From positions 153,022,246 through 153,086,245 of the forward strand of contig CM045763.1 in the NCBI GenBank assembly GCA_025200525.1: 64,000 bases of DNA. Reading direction: 5' to 3'. A model generated the notes under the pieces. The model had not been told where the DNA came from. It did not search any database and was given only the letters and a program-made list of their open reading frames with translations. Position 1 is the stretch's first letter; the number at the start of each line of letters is the position of its first letter. This document shows positions 36,401-46,852 of this stretch, in pieces. The DNA comes from Camellia lanceoleosa (Eukaryota; Streptophyta; Magnoliopsida; Ericales; Theaceae). Made by a program: the position numbers and the translations under genes.

Positions 36401-38434
36401 ACCAATAGTAGACTTACAATCGGAAACATATCCAACTCAATTATCATCAACGTAAGCTTGAATAGTCAAAATGAAGCAAAGGATAACAATAAATAAACTC
36501 TTTAAATGCTCACTACACAAATAACCTAACCTAAAATGTCAAAGATAAAATTGACTCAAATTCTGATTTAGGCATACGAAGATATTGTTGTGGAAGAGAA
36601 CTCCACAAGAATATGCAAAATCTCCATCATATATAAGTCACTAGTCCTATGCCCGATCTTAATCTACTGTTTCGACTTTTGATCTTGAACAACACAACCA
36701 AAAGAAGAAAAGAGAACATCAAATCCTGAATTAGAAAATTGACTGATAGATACAAGTTAAGAGACAATTGGGGTACACAGGACAAAGATGTAGAAGGAAG
36801 AACGAGAGCTCCACATTCATAGGAGATGCAATATTTGGTTGTTTAAGTGTGTTATTAAATGTGATTTTCTATGATTTCGATGGAGATAAGTGCTATTTGG
36901 AAAACTGTAGTCGAAGCTCCGTTTGGCACTAGATTTCAAACAAAATAAGTTTGTTTGGCCCTATACGCTGAAAATCCTAAGTTTTTTCGAACAACTAAGG
37001 CTGAGTATAACTAGTTTAACCAACTTTGGGCCGTTCGGTAGACATCAACTCATCAAACTTGATTTGTTCAGTTCAGCTATTGTTAGCCAAACAAACCAAG
37101 TTTGCTTGGGTGTTGTTTTCCAAACAAGTTTATTCAGCCGTAGTTGTCACCCTCATGTCATCCTCCTCTGTGGTAGAAGAGATGGAAGAGGAAAGGAGAG
37201 AGGAAGAGGGTGGGTGTAGAGAGGTGTGAGGTTTAGGATGGAGGTATGTTTGTTATTAGGAGGGGTTTAGAGTGAGAGAATAAAAAAATTAAATTTTATA
37301 GGTGGGTGTAATAAGAAAGTAGGTATAGAGATTTGAATCTGTGTTGTAAATAGAATCTCCCACAAGAGCAAGGAAAAGAGATTTTAATATGGGTCAAAAT
37401 ACAGAAATACCTTTCAGATTACTAAGCAATTAAATGTAGGATAAAGACATAATATATAACACTCCTTAAGGTTGGTGCGAAAATATGTCTCATTCCCAAC
37501 TTACAAACAATGGAATGGAGAACCTTACTCTCCTAGTAAATAGATCAATGAATTGATCTTTTGATTTCACAATAGGCATATAAGTCAAACGCTTATTCAA
37601 CTTTTTCTTGATGAAATGTCTGTCAATATTGATATATTTTGGTCTAATGAGCTATATTAATAATATCCTTATTATCACAATACAACTTCAAGATTGAATT
37701 TGAGGATTTCACCATGATGGATTTGAAATAACAAAGTAAAATTAGTTGTTTGAATTCCCTTTCATTTTAAGGCTACAATGATCATGATAAAATGCATGTC
37801 TTCTTGCTCTACTCTATCTTCTCTTTTAGTTTCTCAATCTATCTATTATTGTCAACTTTACTATATTTTCAAAAAGTTTAACCTCAAATCCCTTCTTTTG
37901 AAATCCCTCTATCCAAACAAAACATTAATTTCATTCCAACTTGCATGTCATTATTTATGTTGGCATGTTGTATGTTGCTTCATCGCTTGTTATTGTTCAC
38001 TTAGTTTGTCAAAGTTGCACTTTTCACAAGTGTTGAGTTAATATTTCAATGAAAAGTCAAATTTTCTTTTGCTATTTCCACCCTTACATGCTGATTTAAA
38101 ATTTAAAAACCATGAGAAAAAAATTCCTATCAGAATTTGACGACAGAAAATTGTTGTACGCAGGATTAGATTTGGCAATCAGATTGGAGTCATTCCTGTT
38201 GACTGGACTCTTGGAGCTTTTATCCTCCAAACCATCCGGGAGCCCCTTCAATTGGAACCAAATGAGCTGGGCGAAATTGTTGGAAATGACGCAGTCACTT
38301 ATTTCTCATTGTTTGCAGTACTTTTAATAATGGTACTAGGTGCATTATTTTTATTAAAATGTCAAAAACCACAATTGAAGACAATATATGACTTGGAAAA
38401 GGGGCACTATATTGTCACCCGTATGCCCGGGTAA
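19861..38434 (+). CDS. APY6: Apyrase / NTPDase (GDA1-CD39), APY6-type, 8 exons
   Basis: Nucleoside tri- and diphosphate phosphatase family, membrane-bound, probably endomembrane. Exons: 19861-20437, 21104-21216, 29474-29581, 31487-31541, 32728-32883, 34642-34739, 35528-35724, 38164-38434; 1,575 nt, 524 aa, all GT-AG with matching phases. The start (GCCATGG) is chosen because a TM segment follows (residues about 45-65). ACR1 lies at about 83-95, ACR2 at 148-160, ACR3 at 190-206 (Y-A-W-V-A-A-N), ACR4 at 220-230 (I-V-E-L-G-G-A-S-L-Q) and ACR5 in exon 8 (I-R-F-G-N-Q-I-G, V-D-W). A C-terminal TM (about 481-500) is followed by the family tail K-P-Q-L-K-T-I-Y-D-L-E-K-G. ACR1 reads N-A-S-P-T-H-S-R instead of D-(A/G)-G-S-T-G-T-R, and ACR2 reads G-S-S-E-L-E-R instead of A-T-A-G-L-R, so activity is doubtful. 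APY6 is the closest remembered relative; APY3-5 remain possible. Confidence 0.92.
20438..21103 (+). other. Apyrase intron 1
   Basis: 666 bp, donor GTTGGT, acceptor TCAG. Contains a (T)18 run near 20951 and a short direct repeat of a CTAACTAATTCTCATG-type phrase (21005-21060). No other feature seen. Confidence 0.85.
21217..22507. other. Apyrase intron 2, 5' part
   Basis: Unique-looking AT-rich sequence to about 21700, then about 800 bp of higher-GC, stop-rich DNA (21720-22500). Part of it (about 22210-22265, TCATGTGGCTTGGGGCTAGG) resembles 28780-28830, so this may be an unclassified dispersed repeat. It ends in the hAT target site. Confidence 0.5.
22516..22680 (+). repeat. hAT left terminal and subterminal repeat
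   Basis: GC-rich stretch with overlapping palindromes around GGCGCGCC and GCGCCTAGGCGC and with GAGGCGAGGCG repeats, in strong contrast to the AT-rich surroundings. Matching motifs recur at the right end (about 26500-26575). Confidence 0.85.
22800..23540 (+). other. hAT 5' untranslated region
   Basis: Contains a run of CTGCGACT, CTTCGACT and TTCGCAGG phrases (22850-23010) that repeats TTCGCAGGTT at least three times, followed by A/T-only low-complexity DNA built of AATAAATAAATTAATT units (23140-23420). No protein-coding signal. Confidence 0.6.
23560..26190 (+). pseudogene. hAT transposase (BED finger, DUF659, hAT dimerisation), broken
   Basis: Starts at ATG 23560. The BED zinc finger is recognisable (F-K-C-N-F-C-G-K, later Q-H-L-V-G-G) but spread over shifted frames. 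The core is open at 24223-24505 with M-S-D-G-W-T-S and T-D-S-A-S-A-N-V. A typical intron (24506-24614) follows, then exon 2 with F-W-T-P-C-A-A-H-C-L-D-L (about 24645). A frameshift near 25180 moves it into the 25189-25467 frame (Y-S-N-P-S-I-E). The W-W-S-A-Y-G region and the dimerisation motif near 25520-25640 contain further shifts. A last exon from 25717 ends in an acidic tail at 26190. Several lesions make it non-functional. Confidence 0.92.
26594..27731. other. Apyrase intron 2, middle part
   Basis: AT-rich, no gene. Resumes the pre-hAT sequence (TGAGTTGGCTTGACCCC). A CT-rich tract lies at about 26695-26725. From 27600 the sequence shifts to CCGTGCC, GGTGGTC and TACCACAC phrases that may belong to the element that follows. 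Confidence 0.5.
27740..28699. mobile_element. Non-autonomous hAT-like element (outer of a nested pair)
   Basis: Ends CGAGGTTTTAAATAGC and (reverse complement) CATGGTTTTAAATAATGG. Flanks ATTGTAGC (27732-27739) and GTTGTACC (28700-28707) match at 6 of 8 positions, a decayed 8-bp TSD. It carries GTATCGTATC and GATACCATTAT motifs at both sides and no coding capacity. It is interrupted by the element at 27832-28639. Confidence 0.65.
27832..28639. mobile_element. Inner non-autonomous hAT-like element, 808 bp
   Basis: Ends CAAGGTTTTAAAAAACGG and (reverse complement) CAAGGTTCTAAAGCGGTTGC. Both subtermini are rich in CGGTTGCGG or CCGCAACCGTT. Flanks TATCAGAC and TATCGTAT share only the first four bases plus position 7. 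The interior is AT-rich with a GA-rich tract (28050-28140). No transposase is present. Confidence 0.65.
28700..29473. other. Apyrase intron 2, 3' part
   Basis: 28770-28880 is GC-richer and resembles 22210-22265. The rest is AT-rich, ending with the acceptor ACGCAG before exon 3. No further feature recognised. Confidence 0.5.
29582..31486 (+). other. Apyrase intron 3
   Basis: 1,905 bp; donor GTGTCT is weak, acceptor CTACAG is good. AT-rich with an (A)20 run ending near 30304. A GA- and GGT-rich patch lies at 30130-30160. No coding relic recognised. Confidence 0.75.
31542..32727 (+). other. Apyrase intron 4
   Basis: 1,186 bp, donor GTAAGT, acceptor TTGCAG. AT-rich; nothing recognised. Confidence 0.8.
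32884..34641 (+). other. Apyrase intron 5
   Basis: 1,758 bp, donor GTAAGC, acceptor GTGCAG. Holds a (CT) microsatellite (33452-33483) and A-runs near 33785 and 34350. A GACACAT or GACACACC-rich patch lies at 34070-34200. No gene. Confidence 0.8.
33452..33483. repeat. (CT)n microsatellite
   Basis: About 16 uninterrupted CT units in apyrase intron 5. Confidence 0.95.
34740..35527 (+). other. Apyrase intron 6
   Basis: 788 bp, donor GTTTGT, acceptor GGACAG. Two short CT runs (34813-34837 and 35470-35486). Nothing else. Confidence 0.8.
35990..36620 (-). pseudogene. Copia RNase H relic, antisense in intron 7
   Basis: Minus-strand pieces in RNase H order: a V-A-Q-S-M-A-E region (about 36330-36360), L-Y-C-D-N-Q-S-A-I-Q-I (about 36210-36250), then, after a frameshift, K-C-T-K-Y-I-K-I-N-C-N-F-I and L-Q-I-A-D-F-T-K. 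A purine tract GAAGGGGGGAGGAGTG (+ strand 36003-36018) sits where the PPT and LTR start would be. The element beyond it is not defined. Confidence 0.75.
37440..37760 (-). pseudogene. Second Copia RNase H relic, antisense
   Basis: The minus strand reads C-D-N-K-D-I-I-N-I-A-H (about 37650-37690), a degenerate H-F-I-K-E-K-like stretch and then K-L-G-M-R-H-I-F-A-P-T-L-R-S-V (about 37450-37500), the common Copia pol C-terminus. Internal stops are present. It differs in subtype from the relic at 36 kb, so two insertions are likely. Confidence 0.75.
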
Positions 38435-39136
38435 TTTTGTCTTTAATTTCTTCATTATCTATAAAAGAAAAGAGAAAAAAGAAAAAAAAAAAAAGTGTTT
38501 TAATAAACTTGGCTGATTTAGATTTCTCTGAACCGTGTAATATACAAAAAAGTACATATATATATACATGAGGGAATTTTGCAAAATAGCATTCACACGA
38601 TTGGTGAAGATGTAAAGGAAGTGTATATGATGGTCTCTTGCCCATTTTATGGTTCCTAATTGAATGGACGAGCATCATAGGAGTTTTGCATATGATTCCA
38701 GCTTTTGGCAATATAAATTGGAAATAATCTTTATAACTTTATTTGAATTTCAATTTAATCACTTCTGGCTATGTTTGGATCATGAGTTTAGGTAGGATTT
38801 TAAAAAGGAAAAGAAAAAAGATGAGTGAAATGTAATTATATTTCATTGGCATTTCATTTTCATTTTTTGTTTTCCTTTCTTTTTTAAATTCTTATTCAAA
38901 TTCATGAGCTAAACACGCCGTTAGTATAGCATGTATTGTTTTGTCTGAAATACTAACAGATTATGGAGGGAGTATACTAAAACGAAAATGAAATTGTAAA
39001 GTTAAAAGTGGTGAAATTAAAATTATGAAGATCAGAGTAAAATCTCATTAATTTACTCAAAAAATGTCAAATTGAAGATCCTTTCTGAGGCCAATTTGTT
39101 CAACCAGTCAGACAGTAAGCATTGAAGCGAAAGCGC

Positions 39137-39177
<41 letters not shown>

Positions 39178-39846
39178 TATATGGGGATTCAAAGGTCTCA
39201 ACTCCACATTCATTATAACCAAATCTTCTACTTAAACTAACCGAAACCCAGGTCGTCAGAACATCTAAAAATCCAGAAGCTACCCAGATAAAATGACATC
39301 AAATTCAGTGTGTTAGAGGTCTGTTTGACATTTCTTATTTCTAATTTTAGAGTGCACTACCCATCTTACAAACTCACTTCTATCTTGTATTATCAATCAT
39401 TAAGCAAATACTCTGCATCCAAACTCAAAATCATCTCTTACAGCCTTTCTTGTCTTCAATTAACCCATTCCTTTTTATTTTTTATTTTTAAAATTTCAGT
39501 ATAAAAATGATCAAATTACATAACAAAACTAAATAAAAACGGTATGCACACTGCACTAACAGATTATTCACAAACTGCACACTCAGCCAACCCATGGCAA
39601 AAAGCATTTTCTTCAACATTAAACTAATTATTTCTGCCAAAAAATATAGTTTTGACCTATTGCACAAATCATATTAATTGTCTACACATGGATGCAATTT
39701 TTCCAAAATTTCAATGGAAAATGAAAATGAAATAAAGGGAGGGAAAAAATCCACTTGGGCCATGGCCTGCAGCCAAGGAAAGGTAACCCGCATGTGAAAA
39801 AAAAAAGAAAAAAGAAAAGAAGCTCAACTCATAAATGCATTCTCAT
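38435..39846. other. Convergent intergenic region, both 3' UTRs
   Basis: Lies between the stops of the apyrase (+) and metaxin (-) genes. Contains a (GA) microsatellite at 39139-39174 and A/T runs. Candidate poly(A) signals are too many to choose between. No gene. Confidence 0.75.
39139..39174. repeat. (GA)n microsatellite
   Basis: About 17 GA units between the two convergent genes. Confidence 0.95.
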
Positions 39847-42800
39847 TTAGTCATTGTAATTCAAACTGTCATCGTCATCGAGCTCTACTTTAGCATCATC
39901 TGACACACCAAGGAGTGACAGGAAAACTAAAACTGCTACCAGCTGTGTTACCAAGAAATATTTGGCCCGTCTTCTAAATTTTCTCTCTTCCTCTGTCTTT
40001 TCCTTCTTAGGTTTGCTCTTGGGTTTTGAACCTAAAAGGAGTTACTCTTACAATTATGCATAAAGAAAGAAAAGGCAACAGAAAGACATATAGTTGGAAC
40101 CATATCTCAATAGCCACAGATCAGTTCAAAGAAGAAAGAAATATGCAGATATAACAGTTAAAAATCATCACTACAATCTTTGTAAAGAAACAATAATAAA
40201 AATTCCCCACTCATGACAGCTGGGAAGCATGAATGAATTTATCAACTACATTCCAAATGCAACCACAAAGACCATAAAGATTTCCCCCACACACAAAAGA
40301 AAAGAAAAGGAAGGAAGAACCCACTCACCCAAGCACAAAGTACTCAACTGCAGAATTCTAACTAGAGTAGAGGGACAGTTCAAACCATCAATTGAATGTT
40401 TTATTATCTCCAGAAATATATTAATATGCTCCTCTCAAACCTCAGCAAGTACTTAGATAAGAATGCCATAACGCAATTTCCAAAGGAAATCAATGCGACA
40501 CCCATCACCCGTGTCATGTGTTTTATATTGCATTGAACACAAATCTTGCTTCTCTAAATAAAACAAAAATTTTGGAAAGTCGAAAGAAATTCAAGGTTAT
40601 AATATCATTTCCAGGCTTGTAGGCCTGTGATTTTCCAGCTAATAAATAGGAGAGGCCAGGAGGGTGAATTTCTCATGTTACTTGGAATGTGGACTTGTGG
40701 AATGGAAATGTTGTATGCCACATGCTCTAAATTGTGGTACAATAAGAGTAGGCTTGTATAGTTTACACTAAAAATTTACACTCTGTTTGGGAAACTAGGA
40801 GACAAAAGATTATGTTTTCTCTCATACTCGTGTGGGGAAGTAGGAGAGAAAAGGAAAGGAAAGAAAAGAAAATGATTTCTCTCCTATCTTGTTTGGTAAA
40901 ACTACATAAGAGAAAATAAAAGAAATGTTTTCATGTTATATTACCAAAATATCCTTTTTATATTTGGTGACTATACAAATGAGGACATGAGTGTCAATAT
41001 TTTTATTTCTTTTATATCTACAAGGATATTATTGGGATTATGAATTTAATAATCTCCTAGTTTCTTCTCTCCTAATCTCTCCACTTTCGGAGAGATTCAA
41101 AAATAGGATTTGAGGAGAAATTGGTTTCTCCATTTCTCTCCTATTTGGTAATCCAAACAAGTGATTGAAATCCATTTCTCTCCATTTCATTTCTTTTCTC
41201 TCCAAATCACTCAAACCAAACAAAATGTAAAGGTATTTTTAGTTTGGCGAAACTTTATAACAATTAGACATCCAATAATTTTTTTGTTTTTGTTTTTTCA
41301 AATTAATCATATGGCAACACATTTTTATGAATATTATGGCTCATTTTTTATGTATTGTCATGTTAAAATTTCACTACCCTTAAATTTGAGGCCATTATAT
41401 TCGTTTTTTGGGTAAATTACACTCACCTTCCCGACGGTTTGGGAAAAATATAGTTAGCTACACACTTTTGACATGATTACGCAGGTCTCCCTTAAGGTTT
41501 TAATTCACATAAGTTAGGCCCTTTTTCACCAGTAATTTGTTAGTTGTATGAATAAAAAAAATGATATCGTAGTCTCTTTTATACTAAAATGTATATTTAT
41601 CTTTGTTTATTTCAGTGTTACCCACTACCTGCATTAGTTTCGGTCAATTTACTAAAAAAGAGGTTAGTGTAACTATGTCAAAAGTGTGGGGCTAATTGTA
41701 TTTTTCCAAACCTCAAAGGAGATGAGTGTAATTTAGGCTTGTTTTTTTTTACTCCGAAGGAAACCCTGAAATATATTGGAAAAAACTTATGGGATTGTTT
41801 TGGATCACGAAATTTAACGTTTTGGAAAGAATGTGTACCATATTTCGGAATGTGTGTTCCAAAAAGGTAATTCGCTAGGTATCAACATTTTCTGGTAACA
41901 CTCATCAACCTCTGATGTTGGTTGTACAGCTACTGATATCACCAATACACTAAAATAATAAATAAATAAAAGAAATTGCGTGTATCAACAGATTCACCAA
42001 ATTGTCCAACAAATTAAATGCTATCACATTATCCAGGCACTCAAAAAGGTAAGAAAGCAATATTATTCAAAGTTTTTATTCCTTTTGCCCATACCAAGAA
42101 GCCAACTAATGACAAGATCTAGCATAAAACCTATCCACTTTCTTCATCAATACCAACCAGCAACCATAATCATGAAACTAAAGCAAAGTTTGCAAATATC
42201 TGAGATATGAAATAAAGAAGAGCCCCAATCTACCACCAATGTCTTTGGTTACCCGTCAGCCAAAATGATTGAAGGCAATGTTTACCAATGGCATTTCTAT
42301 TTTAGGCAGCAAAAAAAAACACAAAAAACCTTAAACACTTAACTGACACATAAAACTGTGGCCTAATTTATTATAGTGTCCAATAGAGACAATATGGAAT
42401 TCAACACCACAGAAATAACTAATGAAGAGATCCATGAATGAAAGCCAAAAGTATATTACACCAATTTGAAGTACCTCCCCGTCTTTGAAATGATGACGAT
42501 GGATCTGCAGGGAATGGTGGAGTAGAAGAGGATGAACCACCGTCTATGAACTCCATCTTAAGTTTATCAGCATATTGTACTAGATTAGAATGCTCCACAA
42601 GCTTGCTCTGCAGAACTGATGTGTCCTATTAGTACATAATTAAAAATTGTCACGCTTTAATAACTCAATCAAGGTAAAACTAACACCAACAGTATGGGAA
42701 TTGTCACTGCATCCCATATTGGTAGTTTCTATTTAAGCATAGTGTATCTGATAACAATATAGTTTATTGTAATATGCACTGTATAATACATATGTCCATG

Positions 42801-45800
42801 TGCAGGTTGTACCCTTTAATTATCCTAACTCTTAAGACCCACTTCAACCAAGTTATCTTAACTTTTAAAGGCCGGCACAAGGGTGTGAAACAGTTAGATA
42901 GAAACCCAAAAACCAAATAGACATACCTGAGTCGATATGAAATAGGCAACATGTAGAATTATAGACTCAACAGATATGACACTGTTTTGCTGACCTAGTG
43001 GTTCATTTGAGTCCATGAATACTCTAGAATTTAGTCAGTTGATGCAGATATGAATCTAATGCCCACAAAAGAAAGGATGGCAAAATGATTCAGTACTTTT
43101 AGCTATTTTTATGAATCTTTTCCGAGGGTGACTGCCTGCCAAGGGACTGAACACTTACAACTGTGGCCGCAAGACAAACATTTTGAAGTCCATTCCCAAA
43201 TCTCTTCACCAGTTGGTAAAAATGGGAATCAATCTTTTGACTTTCATGGAAATCTTACTATTCAAGCATGCCGCTTTTAACATCTCAAGGCACCAGATTT
43301 TATGCAATCTTGTACTCATAGCCAGTGTTCTATTTCTAGCTAATATCAATTTTGTGTAACAACGTAGAAACAAGTACCAGTCAACTCTAACTGATTTATT
43401 TGTTATAACAAGGACCAATCAACTCTAACCAATATGGAAAAGAGAAGGGAAAATTTTGTTTATTTTTTCATGCATAATATATACCATAAGATACCAACTT
43501 TAGCATGAATACAGACATAATGAACCACAATCATCTTTAACAAAGATCATCAAAATGATGCCGTCAATAAAGGTACTCACAGGTAGTGCGTGAAGTACAA
43601 AAAGTGCATGCCCAAGGAAAACTGCATCCAAACTCGTTGGCCTGTAACCCCAGAGCACATTAATTTTATTTATCATCTCATTAAAACAAATTTAAGGCTT
43701 TGAAAGTTGCTTCGAGTGTTTAATATCTGAGTGAAGTAAACAAAAATTAAAACAGCATATGTTGTAGCCACCTGCTCTCAAATAAAAAGGACTGATCCCC
43801 TAACCTAGTTGATAGAGCTCCATAAGCAACTGTTGCTCTCCTGTAAATCTGTCCAACCGAAAATTATTGAAAGTGCACACTTAAGGATAAGTGCAAGTGC
43901 ACATTTTTGTAAGAAGAAAGAGAAAAGGTAAAATCAACTCCTCCAGCATGTGCTATTTTAACAAGAGAGAGGAGAGAGAGAGAGAGATGGAAAGTACCTC
44001 CTCTTCTCGTCGGTCTGCATTTTCCTTTGTTATTCCAAGTAGTTGTTTTGTAATGCGAACTTGCTTGAAATACAGAAACTTTCCAATTGGCCATGGCAGG
44101 TCAGAATAATATACCTTGTGTGCAGAACTTCCATCAGAGCCCACCCGTAGTTCATACATCAGTGCATCTGCAAGCCATGAATTAACCATTGCCTTTGTGG
44201 ATATCCATTCAGGGACAGAATGAACTTCGGAGTCCAAATCAACAATGCCATCTTCTTTTAAGCTCTCAATAACCCCACCCTTCTCATTGTTGTAGGCCAC
44301 ATAAGTACCAGACTCAACATAAGGAATTTGATCTAGCAAAATTGAAGTCAAAGATCACATTATGATGACAGCAATAATAGCATTTCTTTGCTCATTAGAA
44401 TAAAAAAGGTACCGAAGTTTGGTTATAATTTAATTAACTTAAAACATAAAACTAATAAAATCATATTACACAAACCTATTGTGTTTTCCAACTCGTACAC
44501 AATAAAAAACCAGCTTAACCACTCATTTATTTCAATACCAAATAACATGGTTATACAAGAAAAGCCTTCACCAACTTATGGACTCAGCTTCTCAAAGCCC
44601 TTTTTCCATTTTGTTTTATCCAGACCATTACATGGATATGCCTAGTGTCAAGAGTAAACTGTAGGACAAGGTAAAGGATCTAATTCAAACATAAACATAA
44701 ATATATCCCTCGCTATAGTAAGTAGAGACAAAACCTTTTGACTCAACTCAATAAAGCCCTTCCCCACAACCCCAACCCCCCCCCCCCCCCCCCCTATTTC
44801 CTTATCTCACTGCACATCATTCCTTGGTGTTGCACTTCTTAGCAACATACTGGAGCATGACAATGTACTTTTAAGGGGACATAACAGGTGTTGCAAGAAT
44901 GCTTGTAAGGCCGAAGCCTTAATTGCATTTGAAATCATGTTAGTCATTGTTTGTTTTTTACTTAAGTTTACTTGTAGCAACTCTACATGTGTCATGCTTA
45001 GTGCTTCATGTTTTACACAACTGCTCCCAATCCAACAAGGAGAGTTGTGCGTTAGGTAGCTTGACAACTAGCATGTCAAAATCCTTATGAACATGAATCT
45101 TGATATGAATATGCGAGCAAGGGTTGGGGTGTTACCTATAAGCAATGCATTGTGCTTGTATTCGGGCATTTCAAAAAATAGGCAAGGGGACCGCATCTGC
45201 ACCTGGGTGAGGTGAAAAATAGATGTGTAATACCCTAGGTATTACTTGTGTGTGGTAATTGTGCATTTTGTGTGTGCTTTATGTGACCAGACTCTATGCT
45301 TCAATAAAAAGGCTATGTGATCATCTAAAGATGTAATGGGCTCCTAGTAAGAGAATGTTATGTGGTTAATGCTTGAATTGAGAAGATGCTCAACACTTTA
45401 AATGAATTGTCCTCTAATATAGCAGATTTTGTATAAACAGATGCTCTATAATAGCAATGCCTATATTTATGTGATTACTTTTCTCGTTGAAACAAGTCTT
45501 TTAGATATGAAAATTAAAAAGGAGTGATGTCCACTGTGTGTGTTGACTAAAGATTTTAGTAGGGGACACTTGAATGAGAATTGTTTAATTGCCTTAATCA
45601 TGTTTGGATGGTTAATCAAGGTGCTCAAGCAATTTGGTCCAATGGCTACTACATTCTCAAACTGTGAGTGAAAAACTAACCGTAATTAGTTAATCTTAAG
45701 TATGATTAATTAGCATAAACATGATTAAGCTTAAGTGAGACTGTTAATGCTAAGCGTGATTAACCAAGGTAATCGATATTCATTACCTTAACTATGATTA

Positions 45801-46821
45801 ATTTGTGTCAATCAATGTGATCAGTGTAAATTGTTGAAGTACACACCTTTTCTTGTGACATCGCCTAATTGCATTTGCCTTCAATGTTTGTGACACGTGT
45901 TGTATTAGATATAATTTTGCATGTATAATTTTTAATAAAATATAAAAGTGCAGAGACAATCACAAAGTCGTCATTGTGAAATCTGAAATCATTATTTAAG
46001 AAAATAAGAGGGAAAGTGAGGAAAAGTGAGGAAAAAAAAAAAAAAGGAAACAAAGGAGAAGCCTTGAAACTCAAAATGAGGTATAATTCCTTATCCTTAG
46101 CCTAATTCTATTTCTATGATATGAAAATAACATGATTAAAATAGGTTTAGAAAGGGTATTTGATAACAATTAAGATTGAATTACATGTTTATGTATAATT
46201 CACTCTTTTTGGTTGGGAGATATCCGAAAGCATACCGGCTTTACTCAAACCAAAGCCTCTATAATCAAGCAAAATCACCTTATCACAAGTAGATGGTGCC
46301 ACCCAATCAATATCCACCAAATGAAATAGTTTATTTCTTATCAGTTTATGGCTCAAATTTATTAACTTGACTTGATAGTTTAAAAAGGAGTCACCAATTC
46401 AATGGTTAAAACTCAGCAATCAACCTTGGGATTGTGGGTTCAAATCTGAGAAAAGACACTTTGTGCAAATAATGCCAAAAGTTAGAACTGTACCCAATCT
46501 ATCCCTCCTAGACACCCATTTTTTTGTTAGTTTGCACTTATAGCAACAACGATAAAGAATAATTGAGCATCTCTAATTGAATATTTCCCTGACATGCAAA
46601 TTGCATCAACATGCCCTTTGAAGTTCAGGCAATGCAAAGCAATTAACCTTAATGGTGATGTAAAACCCCAATCCACCCTTGGGTCTTATTAGTAGTTTCA
46701 GAAATGCTTCCTCACTGTAAATGTTCGGTGGCACATGACATCATGGCCACTCCAAGAGCATATTGAGGTCCACCGTCTCATAGGCTCCACCAAAAAAAAT
46801 TTGTACCAAAAATCTCTCATA

Positions 46822-46852
<31 letters not shown>

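Larger units (their letters stand above)
35725..38163 (+). other. Apyrase intron 7
   Basis: 2,439 bp, donor GTAAAG, acceptor ACGCAG. A run of 13 C (35732-35744) lies eight bases into the intron. Two antisense Copia relics occupy 35990-36620 and 37440-37760. The 36870-37340 part looks unrelated, with a GGAAGAGGAAAG purine patch. Confidence 0.8.
40032..42474 (-). other. Metaxin intron 5
   Basis: 2,443 bp. Contains two MITEs (40775-41231 and 41410-41738). The donor GTACTT lies directly after exon 5. Otherwise AT-rich with no coding relic. Confidence 0.8.

Noticed and set aside
46385..46520. Functional tRNA gene suggested by box A/B-like words
   Set aside because: No acceptor stem or anticodon arm can be folded; at best a SINE.
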